Program-made: the position numbers and the translations under genes | Shown here: piece by piece, positions 11,561-23,659 of the stretch | How the letters are laid out: each line of letters opens with the position of its first letter | How positions within the stretch are numbered: the stretch's first letter is position 1 | Notes under the pieces: model-generated | Seen by the model: the letters and a program-made list of their open reading frames with translations, nothing else | What the model was told of the DNA's origin: nothing | Databases searched by the model: none | From: Odobenus rosmarus divergens | Taxonomy: Eukaryota > Chordata > Mammalia > Carnivora > Odobenidae | Direction: 5' to 3' | Length of the DNA stretch: 64,000 nucleotides | NCBI RefSeq assembly: GCF_000321225.1 | Contig: NW_004450287.1 | Span: forward strand, 3,074,384 to 3,138,383

Positions 11561-12420
11561 TGGCATCATTTTCTGCAAGACTTGGAAAAATTGGGGTACA
11601 TTAGATTTAATTATCTGTTTTCTTGTATTTTGCTTTGGTGGAGCTGGGCGGGTTGTGGGTCTTTCAGTTTTGAGTGTGTGTGCATGTAAAGTTTTTTTCC
11701 ACCTTTTGCCTTGCAAGATTTTAAATCTCTCCCTCCAACACCTACCTCAATGCTAAAAGACACTTTTCCTTCATATTTGCCTTTTCCCTTTAAGCTAAAC
11801 CTGTCCCTTTAAATTGTAAGCCTGGTCCTTGCTATGGCATCTGATATTTTTAAATAGCACCTGCTCTGACATCCCTTCTCTGTTTAGGAAGGACTTTTGG
11901 GGAGGTTGATGATTACTACACATCCACCATTGTCTAGCAGTCCTTAAATTCCCCTTCATTAAGGATTTAATATACCTTTTACACTGATCCTTACATGCTA
12001 AGCTCAGACTTTGTTGCTAGGAAGGACCTAAGATTTCATCTGGCCACAGTAACGTGCCTTATATATATGGTACATAAAGCTATTCTGCTGGAAGTGTTAA
12101 CTCAGATCATATTAGGTCATTAAACTTGTACTAAGCTCTAAGGTACTTATGAGCGGTAATATGTTATATTTTGAAGTTTTATTCCCTTATATGGTGCAGT
12201 ACAGTGCTGTCAGGAAAGAGGATAGAAATTAGGAACTTACCTACCTGTACAAGGAGGCAGAAGAGTGCTTCTCCTTTCATCACACTAGAGTAAGATAATT
12301 GGGATATATGTATAAGATAAATGGAATATGATTCATGACAACACATTTTGTGTGGATACTTAAAAGTAAGATTTTACAAATAACTGACCCTATATATAAG
12401 GCAGACAATTTCAGTGTCTG
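11560..12420. other. Single-copy sequence
   Basis: No recognised repeat or gene. Short t-rich tracts only. Confidence 0.45.
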
Positions 12421-12444
12421 TTGTATTGTTTAATTGTATTTTAC

Positions 12445-12535
12445 ACACACACAAAAACATATGTACACATAAATACATATATCTATGTCTATAAGTTATG
12501 CCTATCTATACACAAACACATGTACACATCTCATG
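12445..12535 (+). repeat. Degenerate (CA)/(TATC) simple repeat
   Basis: A mixture of acac, acat and tatc words with many interruptions. It is low-complexity sequence. Confidence 0.75.
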
Positions 12536-12654
12536 TTCTGCTAAATGTTCCCTGGAAATTAAGGTCAGTATTTTCATAGGTTAAAGCTTTTTGGAGAGTT
12601 ATACTACACGTAAGTCAGTTACAGCTTCTGTAGTACTATATATTCGATGTCTAT

Positions 12655-12758
12655 GAGATATCATAATCTTTTTTTATGTTAATCACCATCATTAGTTTTT
12701 GATGTAGTGTTCCATGATTCATTGTTTGCGTATAACACCCAGAGATATCATAATCTTT
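12655..12758 (-). mobile_element. Ultra-short LINE-1 insertion with 17-base target duplication
   Basis: Bases 12672-12741 are only the last 70 or so bases of the carnivore LINE-1 3' UTR, with 'gtgttccatgattcattgtt' as landmark. They are flanked by perfect copies of gagatatcataatcttt at 12655-12671 and 12742-12758. Compared with the copy at 1216, about nine bases are missing between 'aatcacc' and 'atcatt'. The poly-A tail (t-run on this strand) is only a few bases. The duplication shows a genuine, extremely 5'-truncated retrotransposition. Confidence 0.92.
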
Positions 12759-12759
12759 A

Positions 12760-15700
12760 AAAGGATACGTCTATATTTCAACATATAACATTTGAGTAAC
12801 ATGTCAATACATTTAAAAATTACTTACGAAAATTATTCACAATATATCTCATAAAGAATTGGGAAAATTTTAATTTTTAAAATTCAAATTCTCTTGAATT
12901 CAACAAACATAAAAGACCTCAATTGTCTAAAAGTGAGAAAATGAATTTTTGCCTTTATCTGACATAAAAAATGGATACACTCTTTACATATCTCAGATGC
13001 TGAAACTGAGTATGGAAATTTTTTATTACATGGCTACCTCTTGTGAAAAGTAATCATTTGTTCAATAAAAGCTTTCGGGAAGAGGAAGACACATATGTGT
13101 ATCTAGTGAGAATCCCCTTTTAATGATATATTTTGCTTACATAGGATATATAAAATTAAAATAATGCTATTATGGAACAGTCAGACAGTGGTTAAATAAT
13201 GGGAACTTGTAATAATCTTCCCATGAGATCAAGGCCATGATTATGATCCATACATATTTTTGGATTCATTACCACAGGCAGTGTATGCTTGCATTGTTGG
13301 TTTTCTTGGACAAATCTTCCATTGATAACAAACAAAACTAAAAAAAAACCCAACTAGTTGGCATATGAAGGAAAGTTCCTGAAATTCACATAGGGGTTTC
13401 TAGCATGAATGAACCATGAATTTAAGAACAATATACTGGAGGAAAAAGATATACAGAGAATAGGATAACACATTTATTTTAATAATTTTCAGTTAAATGA
13501 TCAATATTTCCATGAAAAAGTGTCAGTAGGTATTTGGAAATACCACGACTGCCCATGTGGACAAAAAGCACTTATATTTACGTGGTAGAAGAAAATCTAT
13601 GAAAAAGAAAAGCCCTAAAACAAACTGATTAGTAAAAGAAAGAAATAAACTATGCAACCCAAAATATTTAATGGAGAAGATCCCCAGAGGGAGATTGATA
13701 AATATCAGTCAGACAGGTCAGGGGATTGGTAGATAAATGTGTACAATAGTGAATTCAAGAGCAGAGAGATTCAACAAAGAGACGAGCAATAACATCATGC
13801 TTGGAAGTAAAATCTATGAGGACAACACAATGTGGTGTATTTAATGAATGTAACTAAAATAAATTGATGAGAAAGCACAGAACTTTTAGCAGCAATATAT
13901 GGGAAGATTTAATCCAGAATGCAAATATCTAAGAAGTAAATGAAGGTGAGTTGGTGTTTGGAACTTCTTTCCTTTAACAAAATTGCAACAGAAGAGATAA
14001 GGAAACCAAGGCCTTGAAAGTTTTGAATGTTGGATTTTGGGAGAGTTGTTGGTTTCCTTCTATGTTTGTTTTTGTTTTAAGCACCAGAAGAACTTGAAAA
14101 TGTTTAGGCCAAGGTGGACAAATTCTTAGAGGAAAAAGTTGATGTCACCCTCCTTGAAAATACAAACATACAAAGAGAAAAAAATAAGTCAAATACGAAA
14201 CACTGGAAATGATAAAGCCAAATCTCAAAATGAATGAGCTTACCCTCTGAGTAAAATTAAGAGGATAGAAGTAAAAAATGAAGGAACTTATTAAGAATTT
14301 AAAGAGAATAACATCAGTGGGCCTTAATTTTCTTCATTAAAGTTGGACTGTTACAACTTTCTATTCTTCTCATACCCTCAGTGTTACTGGGGAACTCTAA
14401 ACACTGTAATATTCCCATCAAGGGAAATTGTCACTATTTTCCCATGGATGTTATATAGTCTTTTAAATTCTTTTAAATAATTCACTAATAAATGTAAAGA
14501 AATTTCTAAATTTGGGGAGCTAATTCATCAGAGTAGAGTGCTAAAAAATGAAATTATCTAAAGAGATATAATAACATCTGCCCTTCATTTTCCTAAAAGT
14601 CACTTCAGTTTCATTCACTGTTTAAATATAAATGAAAACTGAAGTCCCTTAAAATATAAAAGTCTAAGACATAACAATCTATATGTTTGTTAACTAGATG
14701 TTCCCAAATCCTCTACAACATTGGAAATTCTCTTTTATTTAATTATATCAGGACACCCTCCCCCAATTTCTGAGGCTTCTTAGGGAACGTACCTGCATAC
14801 ATTCACAACTCCCACAAGATTTCTTGTTAAATATTCACTACTTCAAACATCATCTCACCAAATACAAGAGGGAATGAACTATTTTATAATACAGGCCAAA
14901 GAATGACTGAAAATTGTCTGCCAGGTATCATGTTCTTCTATTCTCTGGCCATTCCTCCGACCAGTGACAGTTCACCCTTTCCCCAGAGCCCTATCCAAGA
15001 CAGCCACATGTGGTTTAGCGACTGTGCCCTGCACAGGGATGTTGAGCTGAAGGGCTGACTGAAGGCTTAAATTCAGCCCAGAGCTGTGGCCCAGGGTTGC
15101 TCTCATATGATGGAAAGGCAGCTTTCCTAGTTCTACAAAAACAAACAAAAAACATATGGAGTAGCATCAGCCATGGCCTCTTCCGTAGCCTTTTAAGCTC
15201 CTTCTTCAGTAAAGATCTCTCTTCCTCAACTCTCCATACCTTCCTAAATCTGAACTTTCCCAACTCCTGCCACCCCATTGCACTGGATCTGAGTTATAAA
15301 TTCTTTTGCCCTATTTTGTGTAGACACCTATCTGGGCTATATCCAGTGGCTTCAACTTTTTATGTAAGCTCACAGTAAAGTGGTTTTCTAAAACAAGAGT
15401 TCTTTCCCCAATATGATTTCTGCCTCCCTGCAATTTTTAAATAAACATTTTTTTGTCCTTTAACTTTCTATTGTTTTGTGTGCTTCTAAATAAAAAACAA
15501 TATTTATATTTATGCCTCAACTTAAAGGACCCTTTTAGAACCATGTAATAGTAGGAGTTGAGCTTTCTTAGCTATAAGGGCTAGTGCTATACAACCCCTC
15601 TTCAGACTGCTTGTTGACCCAGTCATTAACTGTTTTTGGAATAAGGAGTAGAGTTAAATAGTACCAGAAAATAAGCAAGGGGCAATTAATTCAAAGAAAA

Positions 15701-15900
15701 GAAAAAACGAAGCTAGTACAAAACAATGTATTTCATTTCCCTGAGTAATATAAGACATTTTGCCCATGAAAGAACATAAAGTTTCTTTGAAGATGACAAC
15801 TAGAAAGGGACAGACTGATTCAGAGCAGCTTTGGGAGGAAATGTGAGGATCAATTCAGTCTGGCCTCTGCCCAAAGGAAACTTTTCTAATATATGTTAAA
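12760..15900. other. Long repeat-poor single-copy stretch
   Basis: About 3.1 kb without any repeat I can name. Open frames are short. The best, at 15015-15378 on either strand, have no recognisable domain and overlap each other. The stretch 14930-15420 has LTR-like composition and could be an unrecognised old LTR. No exon with convincing splice sites and coding periodicity could be supported. Confidence 0.45.
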
Positions 15901-15929
15901 GCAAGCCTAAGCAAGAAACCTAGTTTTTC

Positions 15930-16180
15930 AGAGTTGGTTGGGATCATCAGAAATACAATAATATGATAAGCAAATTATCCATTGGTAATTTAATGAAACA
16001 GCATCAGGGAATTGGCTGAATATTTTTACTTTGCTTATCTCTGTGATAAGTAGTCATAGAATCTGTCTTCCAACCAACGTAAATACATTGGGCTCTAACA
16101 CCAGATTACATTATAATTTATTGTGCAAGTATCCTGTAATTGAGCAGACATTGCTAGACGCTTTTCTTTTCCCTTGGGAT
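15930..16180. promoter_or_regulatory. Candidate conserved non-coding element
   Basis: Repeat-free sequence with several GATA-type words ('tgataag' near 15964 and in 'ctgtgataagtag') and taatt/attaat homeobox-like words. This is only a compositional impression: function and conservation are not shown by one sequence. Confidence 0.25.
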
Positions 16181-16199
16181 AATATTAAAACACATTTCT

Positions 16200-17150
16200 G
16201 TGCCTAAACAGGGACTTTGCATGTACTCCAGGAACCGAATGTACTTCACTGGCAAGCATCACCAAAATAAAACAATACAATGGATTTGTATTGGTCATTT
16301 CTATGTGGGTGGTTGTCTCCAAAGTAGTAGAATAGACTTCTATGTGAGGGTATATTTAAATCCTATTGAATTCTTCTATAGAGTTTGCAGTACCTATAAT
16401 AAGGTAACAAGTCAAATTTGTCTTTTAATTATTATAAAACTGCATAGATAATGATGCTGTCTAGTAGTTTGATGCTATTTTGGATGGCTGTATGCCTCTT
16501 AAATAATAAGATAGAATGAGATTTATGTTATATAAAAAAATAGATGTCTTTACATCAAATAAAGATAATAGAAACTCTAATAAAATGATTATAATAAAAT
16601 GGCAGGAGTCAACAAGTTGTACAGTAGTTCGCTTAATACTTAGAATGTTTGAGGATATTATTCTGGAAAATGCCCAAGCCCAACTATTCAATTCGTTCTG
16701 TTTTTCACTAGGCACATGTCTGGGAGAAAACCTTAAATGCTTCTGGTTGTTTCGTTTTTCTTTTATACTCACAGGTTGAATAAAAGATTGAAATCTAATT
16801 GAAAACCAAATCCCAATCTCCCAAACTTGTCTCACCTGTGCCCCTAAGTTAATAATTAGAAATGGTAGAAACTTGAACCCTAGAGACTCTTCTAATACAC
16901 AAATTTGCATTCCTTCCAACATCAGAAATAATACTCATACTGAGAGGCTATTAATGTTTTCCATGGAGCATTTATACAACACATATACAGAGTCCTATAG
17001 CATAAAAAGAAAACCAAAGAAAGCTTATTATTGTAAGACTGAGTGCTTTAATGAATAGATGTGAAAAATTAAAACCACAGAATGTATCTATCTTCTGTTT
17101 GCACAACGTGCATAGAGATATATCTTCTATATCCCAAGAGAGGAAAACTT
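16200..17150. other. AT-rich single-copy sequence with non-coding ORFs
   Basis: A minus-strand frame of 153 codons at 16461-16922 is the longest here. It has no recognisable domain and is opposed by a plus-strand frame over the same bases. Its composition follows the local AT richness, so it is treated as non-coding. Confidence 0.5.
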
Positions 17151-17159
17151 AAATATGAA

Positions 17160-17380
17160 GATAGTCATTTATATCACACAAGGGTGCAGCTAAATATGCT
17201 TTAAATTTTAAGCTTCCCACAGTGCCCTGATAGAAATCCACAGCTGCTGAGGCAATAATCTATAACAATCGGCTGACCGACTGATCTTATAATGGTAAGC
17301 TATCAGAATTCAATTTGGCCATTGTAAAGCCTGTAATTTAAACAAAACACTGCTGGGATTTTCATAAATTGAAGTTACAA
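17160..17380. promoter_or_regulatory. Candidate conserved non-coding element
   Basis: A repeat-free block with densely placed binding-site-like words: 'aacaatcggctgaccgactg' (containing a Sox-like aacaat), 'ggccattgtaaag' (the reverse Sox-like attgt) and several taatt words. It reads like vertebrate developmental enhancers. That is inference only. Confidence 0.3.
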
Positions 17381-17904
17381 AATAAGTGCCAGAAAAATCT
17401 TACTTTTATCATTTATACATCCAGTTTTGGATTATTCTAATTTCTAAAATACAGCCTTTTTATTAAATTTTTTTCTACCACCCTACAGCCAGAAATTAAT
17501 TTCTAATGGAACTTGGTAAAGATACCCCTTTGTATAATAAAAAAGCCACATATAATTAAATTTTTCTGAGATCAGAATGGATTGCTAAAGGAATTTTTGT
17601 CATTCTCTTGATGGTGGTATTTAGATATCTTGATTTCTATTATCTGGAAAGATTTATGTGTCAAATGTTCTTGAAATTAAAGGTTTGCAGAGGCTCTTAT
17701 ATGCCATTTACATTTCTTCTGCCTAATTAGAAATATATTTTATAAAAACCTAAAACTTTATAGAAAAATTATAGAGATACAATCAGATAATGACTGATGG
17801 AAGAAATACAAATGTCCAATAAACATAGGAAAACAGTTTATAGCACCTAGTAACATAAAATAAAAACAAATTATAATGTAGTATTATTGTCTATAATAAT
17901 AGAC

Positions 17905-18706
17905 ATTACATCATCAGTTTTTGATGTAGTGTTCCATGATTCATTGTGCATAACACCCAGTGCTCCACACAGAATGTGCCCTCTTTAATACCCATCACCA
18001 GGCTAACCCATCCCCCCACCCCCCTCCCCTCTAGAACCCTCAGTTTGTTTTTCAGAGTCCATTGTCTCTCATGGTTCGTCTCCCCCTCCGACTTACTCCC
18101 CTTCATTCTTCCCCTCCTGCTATCTTCTTCTTTTTCTTTTATCTTAACATATGTTGCATTATTTGTTTCAGAAGTACAGATCTATAATTCAACAGTCTTG
18201 CACAATTCACAGCGCTCACCCTAGCACATACCCTCCCCAATGTCTATCACCCAGCCACCCCATCCCCCCCAACCCCCACCACTCCAGCAACCCTCAGTTT
18301 GTTTCCTGAGATTAAGAATTCCTCATATCAGTGAGGTCATATGATACATGTCTTTCTCTGATTGACTTATTTCACTCAGCATAACACCCTCCAGTTCCAT
18401 CCATGTTGTTGCAAATGGCAAGATCTCATTCCTTTTGATGGCTGCATAATATTCCATTGTGTATATATACCACATCTTCTTTATCCATTCATCTGTCGAT
18501 GGACATCTTGGCTCTTTCCACAGTTTGGCTATTGTGGACATTGCTGCTATAAACATTGGGGTGCACATACCCCTTCAGATCCCTACATTTGTATCTTTGT
18601 GGTAAATACCCAGTAGTGCAATTGCTGGGTCATATGGTAGCTCTATTTTCAACTGTTTGAGGAACCTTCATACTGTTTTCCAGAGTGCTTGCACCAGCTT
18701 GCATTT
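17905..18706 (-). mobile_element. LINE-1 3' end, 5'-truncated, tail missing
   Basis: Same family as the copy at 1216 but longer at its 5' side. The minus-strand translation of 18323-18568 runs from MCTPMFIAAMSTIAKLW through MWYIYTMEYYAAIKRNE to HMTSLI and a stop, the usual ORF2 C-terminus. The 3' UTR follows down to about 17905, where it stops roughly 40 bases short of the family's normal A-rich end. No poly-T is visible on the plus strand and no target duplication was found, suggesting a later deletion of the 3' end. Confidence 0.92.
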
Positions 18707-18844
18707 GACATTTCTTTCTAGTGGGTTTAGAGCAGTGTTTATACCAGGAGACAAGAGTATCAGTTTTTGTTAAGCTATAGCTTTCTGACATTTGGAAGTC
18801 TGAATATCTCATATGGTATGTTTTGATGATTAATTGTAATCCAC

Positions 18845-18922
18845 CACCACACCAACCCCCTCAGTATATATTGGTTGGTTCTTTATACTGGTTCTATCTG
18901 GAGAATCCTGACTAATATACAG
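18845..18922 (+). mobile_element. End of an old LTR-like interspersed repeat
   Basis: The segment 'ggttctatctggagaatcct' followed by 'gactaatata' is the plus-strand form of the end seen inverted at 41926 ('attagtcaaggttctccaga'). Only the terminal part is recognisable. The family name is not assigned. Confidence 0.55.
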
Positions 18923-19254
18923 GAGGAAAAGACAAAGGAATTGGTGGATCCAGCATTAGAACTTTACTAGCTTTAAAAGTTAAAACTTTTTAAAAATTGA
19001 AGTAAAAATTTCATATTAAGATATGTATCATAGTACACTATTCTTTAATTGTTTTTTACTGGAATATGGTGACTCCGAATGACTGTATTTTAGGTCTGGC
19101 AAACACCAAGAAAATTATCTATCAACCCATTTTTTCCTGAATGAAAACAATCCACTGCATAAAGTCTTACAGATCTCTAGCCTTTTCCCCACTATTAGCT
19201 CTTAGAGTCCTTGACGTGTGAGTCCTGATGTTATTGGCAAAACTAAAACATGGC

Positions 19255-19452
19255 GGGGCACCTGGGTGGCTCTGTCAGGCTGAGTGTCTGACTCCTGGTT
19301 TCGGCTCTGGTCGTGGTCTCAGGGTCGTGGAATGGAGCCCCATGACAGGCTCAGCGTGCAGTCTGCTTGAGCTTCTCTCTCCCCCTACCCCCGCTTGCAC
19401 TCGCTCTCTCTCCCTCTTTCTCTAAAAACAAACAAAATCTTTTCTAAAAAAG
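19255..19452 (+). mobile_element. SINEC
   Basis: Complete copy with a body variant ('gactcctggtttcggctctg') and aaacaaacaaaatctt tail. A perfect duplication, ctaaaacatggc, flanks it (19243-19254 and 19453-19464). Confidence 0.95.
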
Positions 19453-19464
19453 CTAAAACATGGC

Positions 19465-20465
19465 CAAGTTTGACTTTAAGGACTTTAGTAAGTGCTTTGA
19501 AAGGTCACTATTTATTGGTTTGTTTGCTGACTTATCTTGGCTTACCTAGAAGAGATCTTTGACTGCTGAGGCACATAGCTAAGGCAATTGAAATTTATGA
19601 TATTTTTGCAGGTCACCTTTAACGTAATTAAACTGGAGTGAATTGTACATATATTTTATCGTACAAGTAATAAAGACAAATAAAGTAGATATTCTGTTCA
19701 TTACACTTACATGCTATTTTTAAATTCAAAATATAGGTACACACCACTTAAAGCTTCCATTGCATTCAGGCATAGATTAGACAACTGTCCAAAATCTAGG
19801 ATGGTATGAAGGAAGCCCGTGAATTTCATTATTATTAGCCCCTTCACTTCTTGAATAAAGGTAATCTCTCCATTTAATTTACATGCATCTTAACCTTAAG
19901 AGACAACGTATTTCAAGAAGGAAAAAAAATTATCATGCCTCTTCAGATAACATTAAATTACCACAACAATGAGTATTCTTTTTACCTGTTTTTCCTGAGA
20001 CTAAATTAAATCTTTAGCTGAGAGTAATATTTTCAGAAAACTGTCACTTCTGGCTCTTTCCCCAAATAACTAAACTTCTTGTTGTTGCTTTCAATTACCA
20101 CTGATTCTTGTCTTAGTTTTCTAAAACCACAACAAAATTCTTCAAACTGTGGCTCCTAAAAAAAATAAATAAATAAAAAAGAGGTTATATATAATAAAGT
20201 TTGTTTTTTCTACTTGACTCTTATTCTTGGACACTGATTCTTTAGTTACTCTTTTCATTTAATAATTCACAGTATGACCCATGATTTTACTATAAAATTG
20301 AAATGCTTAAGTGTCTGTATGTTCATTTTAGCACAGAAAATTTTCACTTTTTATTTTGGAGTTTGGCTTCATTTTATCATCATGTTTTAGGTTCAGATAA
20401 TCTTCCATAACCTAAATTTGGGGCATGATTAAGTTGAGGGAAAAAAAGCTAGAGTAGATGTTGTG
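19465..20465. other. Single-copy sequence
   Basis: Nothing recognisable apart from a short aaataaataaa run near 20163. Confidence 0.45.
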
Positions 20466-20474
20466 TCCAGGAGA

Positions 20475-20699
20475 GATTTTATTTATTTATTTATTTATCT
20501 GAGAGAGAAAAAGAGAGCGAGAGAAAGAGCACAAGCAGGGGGAGGGGCAGAGAGGGAAGGAGAAAGAGGGAGACAGTCTGAAGCCAACTCTTCACTGAGC
20601 ATGGAGCCTGACACAGGGCTTAATTTCACGACTGCAGGATCATGACCTGAAATGAAATCAGAAGTCAGACACTTAACCAACTGAGCCATCCAGGGGGCT
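20475..20699 (-). mobile_element. SINEC, diverged
   Basis: Starts attttatttatttattta and ends gccatccagggggctc. The ga-rich part is long. The flanking duplication is ccaggaga (20467-20474 and 20700-20707). An insertion in the body ('gaaatgaaatcagaagtcag') marks an older subfamily. Confidence 0.92.
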
Positions 20700-20709
20700 C
20701 CAGGAGATA

Positions 20710-21390
20710 ATTTTAATAAACAAGAGAAGTGTGGAGGTAGAAGGACGATCATTAAATTAGTAGAATTACTAGTGCTCTGAAGGCAAGTCAAGTGTTACTG
20801 TTTTACCTACCCACTACCTCAGAATATCATTTTGCCTCCATTTCAATATAAGTTGATAGTGCCAGGGTCATAACATGCTAATAGATTTTTAGTAAGAGGA
20901 AGTGCAAAGTTATAATTTTCTTCTATTTACTCAGAAGACACAAGTAACATGAGAAAACAATTTCAATGGGATTTAAATAGGTTGGTAATGGTATAAAGAT
21001 TAGCATTTGCTGCCAGGATTCTTAAAATAGTATTGCTCTACTTTATAATTTGGGCATAATTATGGAAGTTTTAGTGAGAAAAGTTGAACTGATTAATTAT
21101 AAAATTAAAATGCTTAATTTAACACCAGTGATGAATTCTTGATCTTTAAATCTGTTGTTCCTAGTTAAATATTTGGTATTCTAAAGTAATTCTTTTCACA
21201 TAATTCGAATTACATTTGCTTCAAATTAAACTGATTTTCAGTTATTATATCTTCAACATAGACAATCACTGTTGTTATAAAATGGGATTCCTTTGTGAAT
21301 CTGAATGCTACTATTATATCATGGCTAAATAACCCTCACATCTTCGTTTCAAAGTCACCTTGATTCATTTATTGCCTGGTTTTCACTGTC
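20710..21390. other. Single-copy sequence
   Basis: No repeat or gene recognised. Confidence 0.45.
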
Positions 21391-21407
21391 TTAATTCTTT
21401 TTTTTTT

Positions 21408-21604
21408 TTAAAGATTTTATTTATTTATTTTGACAGAGAGAGAGAGAGAGACAGTGAGAGAGGGAACACAAGCAGGGGGAGTGGGAGAGGGAGAAGCAGG
21501 CTTCCCACTGAGCAGAGAGCCCGATGTGGGGCTCGATCCCAGGACCCTGAGACCATGACCTGAGCGGAAGGCAGACACTTAACAACTGAGCCACCCAGGC
21601 GCCC
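21408..21604 (-). mobile_element. SINEC, young-looking
   Basis: A close match to the family's minus-strand form ending in gccacccaggcgcccc. The flank aattcttttttttttt is duplicated at both sides. A (ga)n run at 21435-21452 is its ct-rich region. Confidence 0.95.
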
Positions 21605-22124
21605 CAATTCTTTTTTTTTTTTAACTCCAATTGTCAGGGTCATAATTTGCAGAAAAAATCATGGAAAATATAAGTGAATTTTTTTTTCCTTAGTTCTTCA
21701 AAAAGTCCTTGATATTTCTGAAGAAATTTTCAAACCTTTATCATGGTCATCTCTTCAGGGAGCCCAAAGACCTCTCTTATTGACCAATGAAAATATACAG
21801 AAAACATTGAATACTTATGTAAATAAAAACATAAATAATCTTATGCCATGCTCACTACCATCTATTAAAACTATTTAAACTTGTCAGTATCATGCCAGAA
21901 GAATAGGAGGCCTGTATTTAATATAAACCTGTTGTGATATTACCTTTATCTTTCATGAAACACAGAGACCTTCTTTATTGGAAAACCAAGTCATACCAAT
22001 AACGTACATTGCTTTGACAATCTCTTTACCCACCCTGTATAGAATACTCTTAAAAAGTGTTCCTAGTTATGTTTCAACAGCTGGTCAATTGAAATTCAGG
22101 TTTGGAATTTGCATATCCTGTTTT

Positions 22125-22195
22125 CACTATCTATATCTGTATATGTATTTGTATCTGTGTCTATGTCTGTATCTTTATCATCTATATATTTTAGC
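22125..22195 (+). repeat. Degenerate (TCTGTA)n simple repeat
   Basis: Repeating tctgta/tctgtg/tctatg hexamers with substitutions. Confidence 0.75.
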
Positions 22196-22239
22196 CTGTT
22201 TTTCCACTATCTTGAGTTTTATTACTATTCAATATATTT

Positions 22240-22446
22240 TCTGTTTGATATTTTAGTTTGGAGTAAGGTGCTCGGTTCAGTTTGATATCTATTAGAAAGA
22301 GCCAGTTCTTTTTTGTGAAACAATTGACCAGATAAGGAAAAAGAGAGAGAGAGCTCAGAGGGGAGGAAGGTTGGGGGCGGTGAACAGGGGAAGAGATGGG
22401 AGGGCTTGGGAGGGAGGGAGGGAAGGAGGGAGGAAGAAAAGGGGAA
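22240..22446 (+). repeat. Polypurine module, copy A
   Basis: A non-repetitive head containing gatattttagtttggagtaa (22247-22266) followed by 'gttcagtttgatatctatta' and 'aaagagccagttc', then a purine-only tract of about 110 bases rich in ggga/gagg at 22337-22446. A second copy in the same orientation starts near 23438. Confidence 0.8.
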
Positions 22447-22794
22447 AAATATTCTCTCTGTGATTTGATTTAAGTTACTGACAAATTATCACAGGATACA
22501 TTGTTAAATTTCCTGCTGAAAACTGTATAGACTTTCTCTCTGGCATAACTATGAACAAAAAATACACCAAAGCGAGGAAGTTAGTTCAGTTCCCCATAAT
22601 TTGATATTACTACATTCTGATGTCCCCTAGTGATTCTACATTTCTTTTTGCATGCACTCTCAAGTAACTGACAAATAATCAAGGTCTTTAGTAATACTGT
22701 CCTCAAGAAACTAGGGACTTAAAATTAGTTACAGTTAATATTTTAATATTTAATATTTTAAATATTGTCACAGTTACCCTAAATACAACTTCCT

Positions 22795-22986
22795 TTTTTT
22801 TTTTAAGATTTTATTTATTTGACAGAGAGAGACACAGCAAGGGAGGGAACACAAGCAGGGGGAGTGGGAGAGGGAGAAGCAGGCTTCCCGCTGAGCAGGG
22901 AGCCCGATGCGGGGCTCGATCCCAGGACCCTGGGATCATGACCTGAGCCGAAGGCAGACGCTTAATGACTGAGCCACCCAGGCGCC
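22795..22986 (-). mobile_element. SINEC, young-looking
   Basis: Near-consensus minus-strand copy. The target duplication ccctaaatacaacttc / ccctaaatacaatttc differs at one base. Confidence 0.96.
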
Positions 22987-23149
22987 CCCTAAATACAATT
23001 TCTTATATATTTTTAAGGAAGAAACTTTAAAAAGTGTTATTTTACTTTTGATAGGCCCAGAGGAAATTCTATACATAGAAAATATATAACACCTTGTACA
23101 CAGGAATAATTTATAGTTGTTGCAGAAGTGGTTTATTGGGAGACAAAAT

Positions 23150-23330
23150 AGTTGAGCAACTAAGAGTATGAGCTTTGAAATCAGTCAGAACTGGATTCAA
23201 GGATTTTTTCTTGTACCTTACTTCCTTCGTTTATAAAATTTAATCATTCACTGCAAATTGGGATATTATGACCATTAAGTAAGATAGTACACGTAAAGTG
23301 GTGTTGATTTAATGTCAGCTATTACCAAAT
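23150..23330 (+). mobile_element. MIR-family SINE relic
   Basis: 'tgagctttgaaatcagtcag', 'aactggattcaa', 'cttccttcgtttataaaat' and 'cattaagtaagatagtacac' follow the MIR consensus order at low identity. Confidence 0.65.
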
Positions 23331-23437
23331 ATACATGCAGTAATTATTCAAATCTGATTTTTTTTATTAGGGAGCAATCAAATCTATTTCACTGAAGAAC
23401 TTGAGCAGGGGTAGACCAATTGATTTACTCTAACTTT

Positions 23438-23655
23438 TCTTATTGATATTTTAGTTTGGAGTAATGTAGCAAGTTCAGTTCCATATCTATTTAAAAGAGC
23501 TAATTCCTCCCTGTAAGAAAAAAAAAAAACAACTGGCCATATGAAAAGTAGAAAGAAATGAAGAAGGGGGAGGGAGGGAGAGAGGGAGGGAGGGAGGAAA
23601 GAAGAAAAGAAGGGAGGAAGGGAGGAAAAAGGAAAGGAAAGAGAGGAAAAATATA
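23438..23655 (+). repeat. Polypurine module, copy B
   Basis: Shares the 20-base word gatattttagtttggagtaa (23445-23464) and the downstream 'gttcagtt..atatctatt..aaagagc' order with copy A. It then carries its own purine tract (about 23535-23650) of gggaggga/aagaaggga units. Confidence 0.8.
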
Positions 23656-23659
23656 TGCC

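Noticed and set aside
16461..16922. 153-codon minus-strand frame as a protein gene
   Set aside because: No domain, AT-driven composition, an overlapping opposite-strand frame and no splice or promoter context.
21425..21643. Frames of about 70 codons inside SINE copies, as small proteins
   Set aside because: The same frames recur in every SINEC copy (for example at 8438, 37714 and 38232) and simply reflect the SINE consensus.
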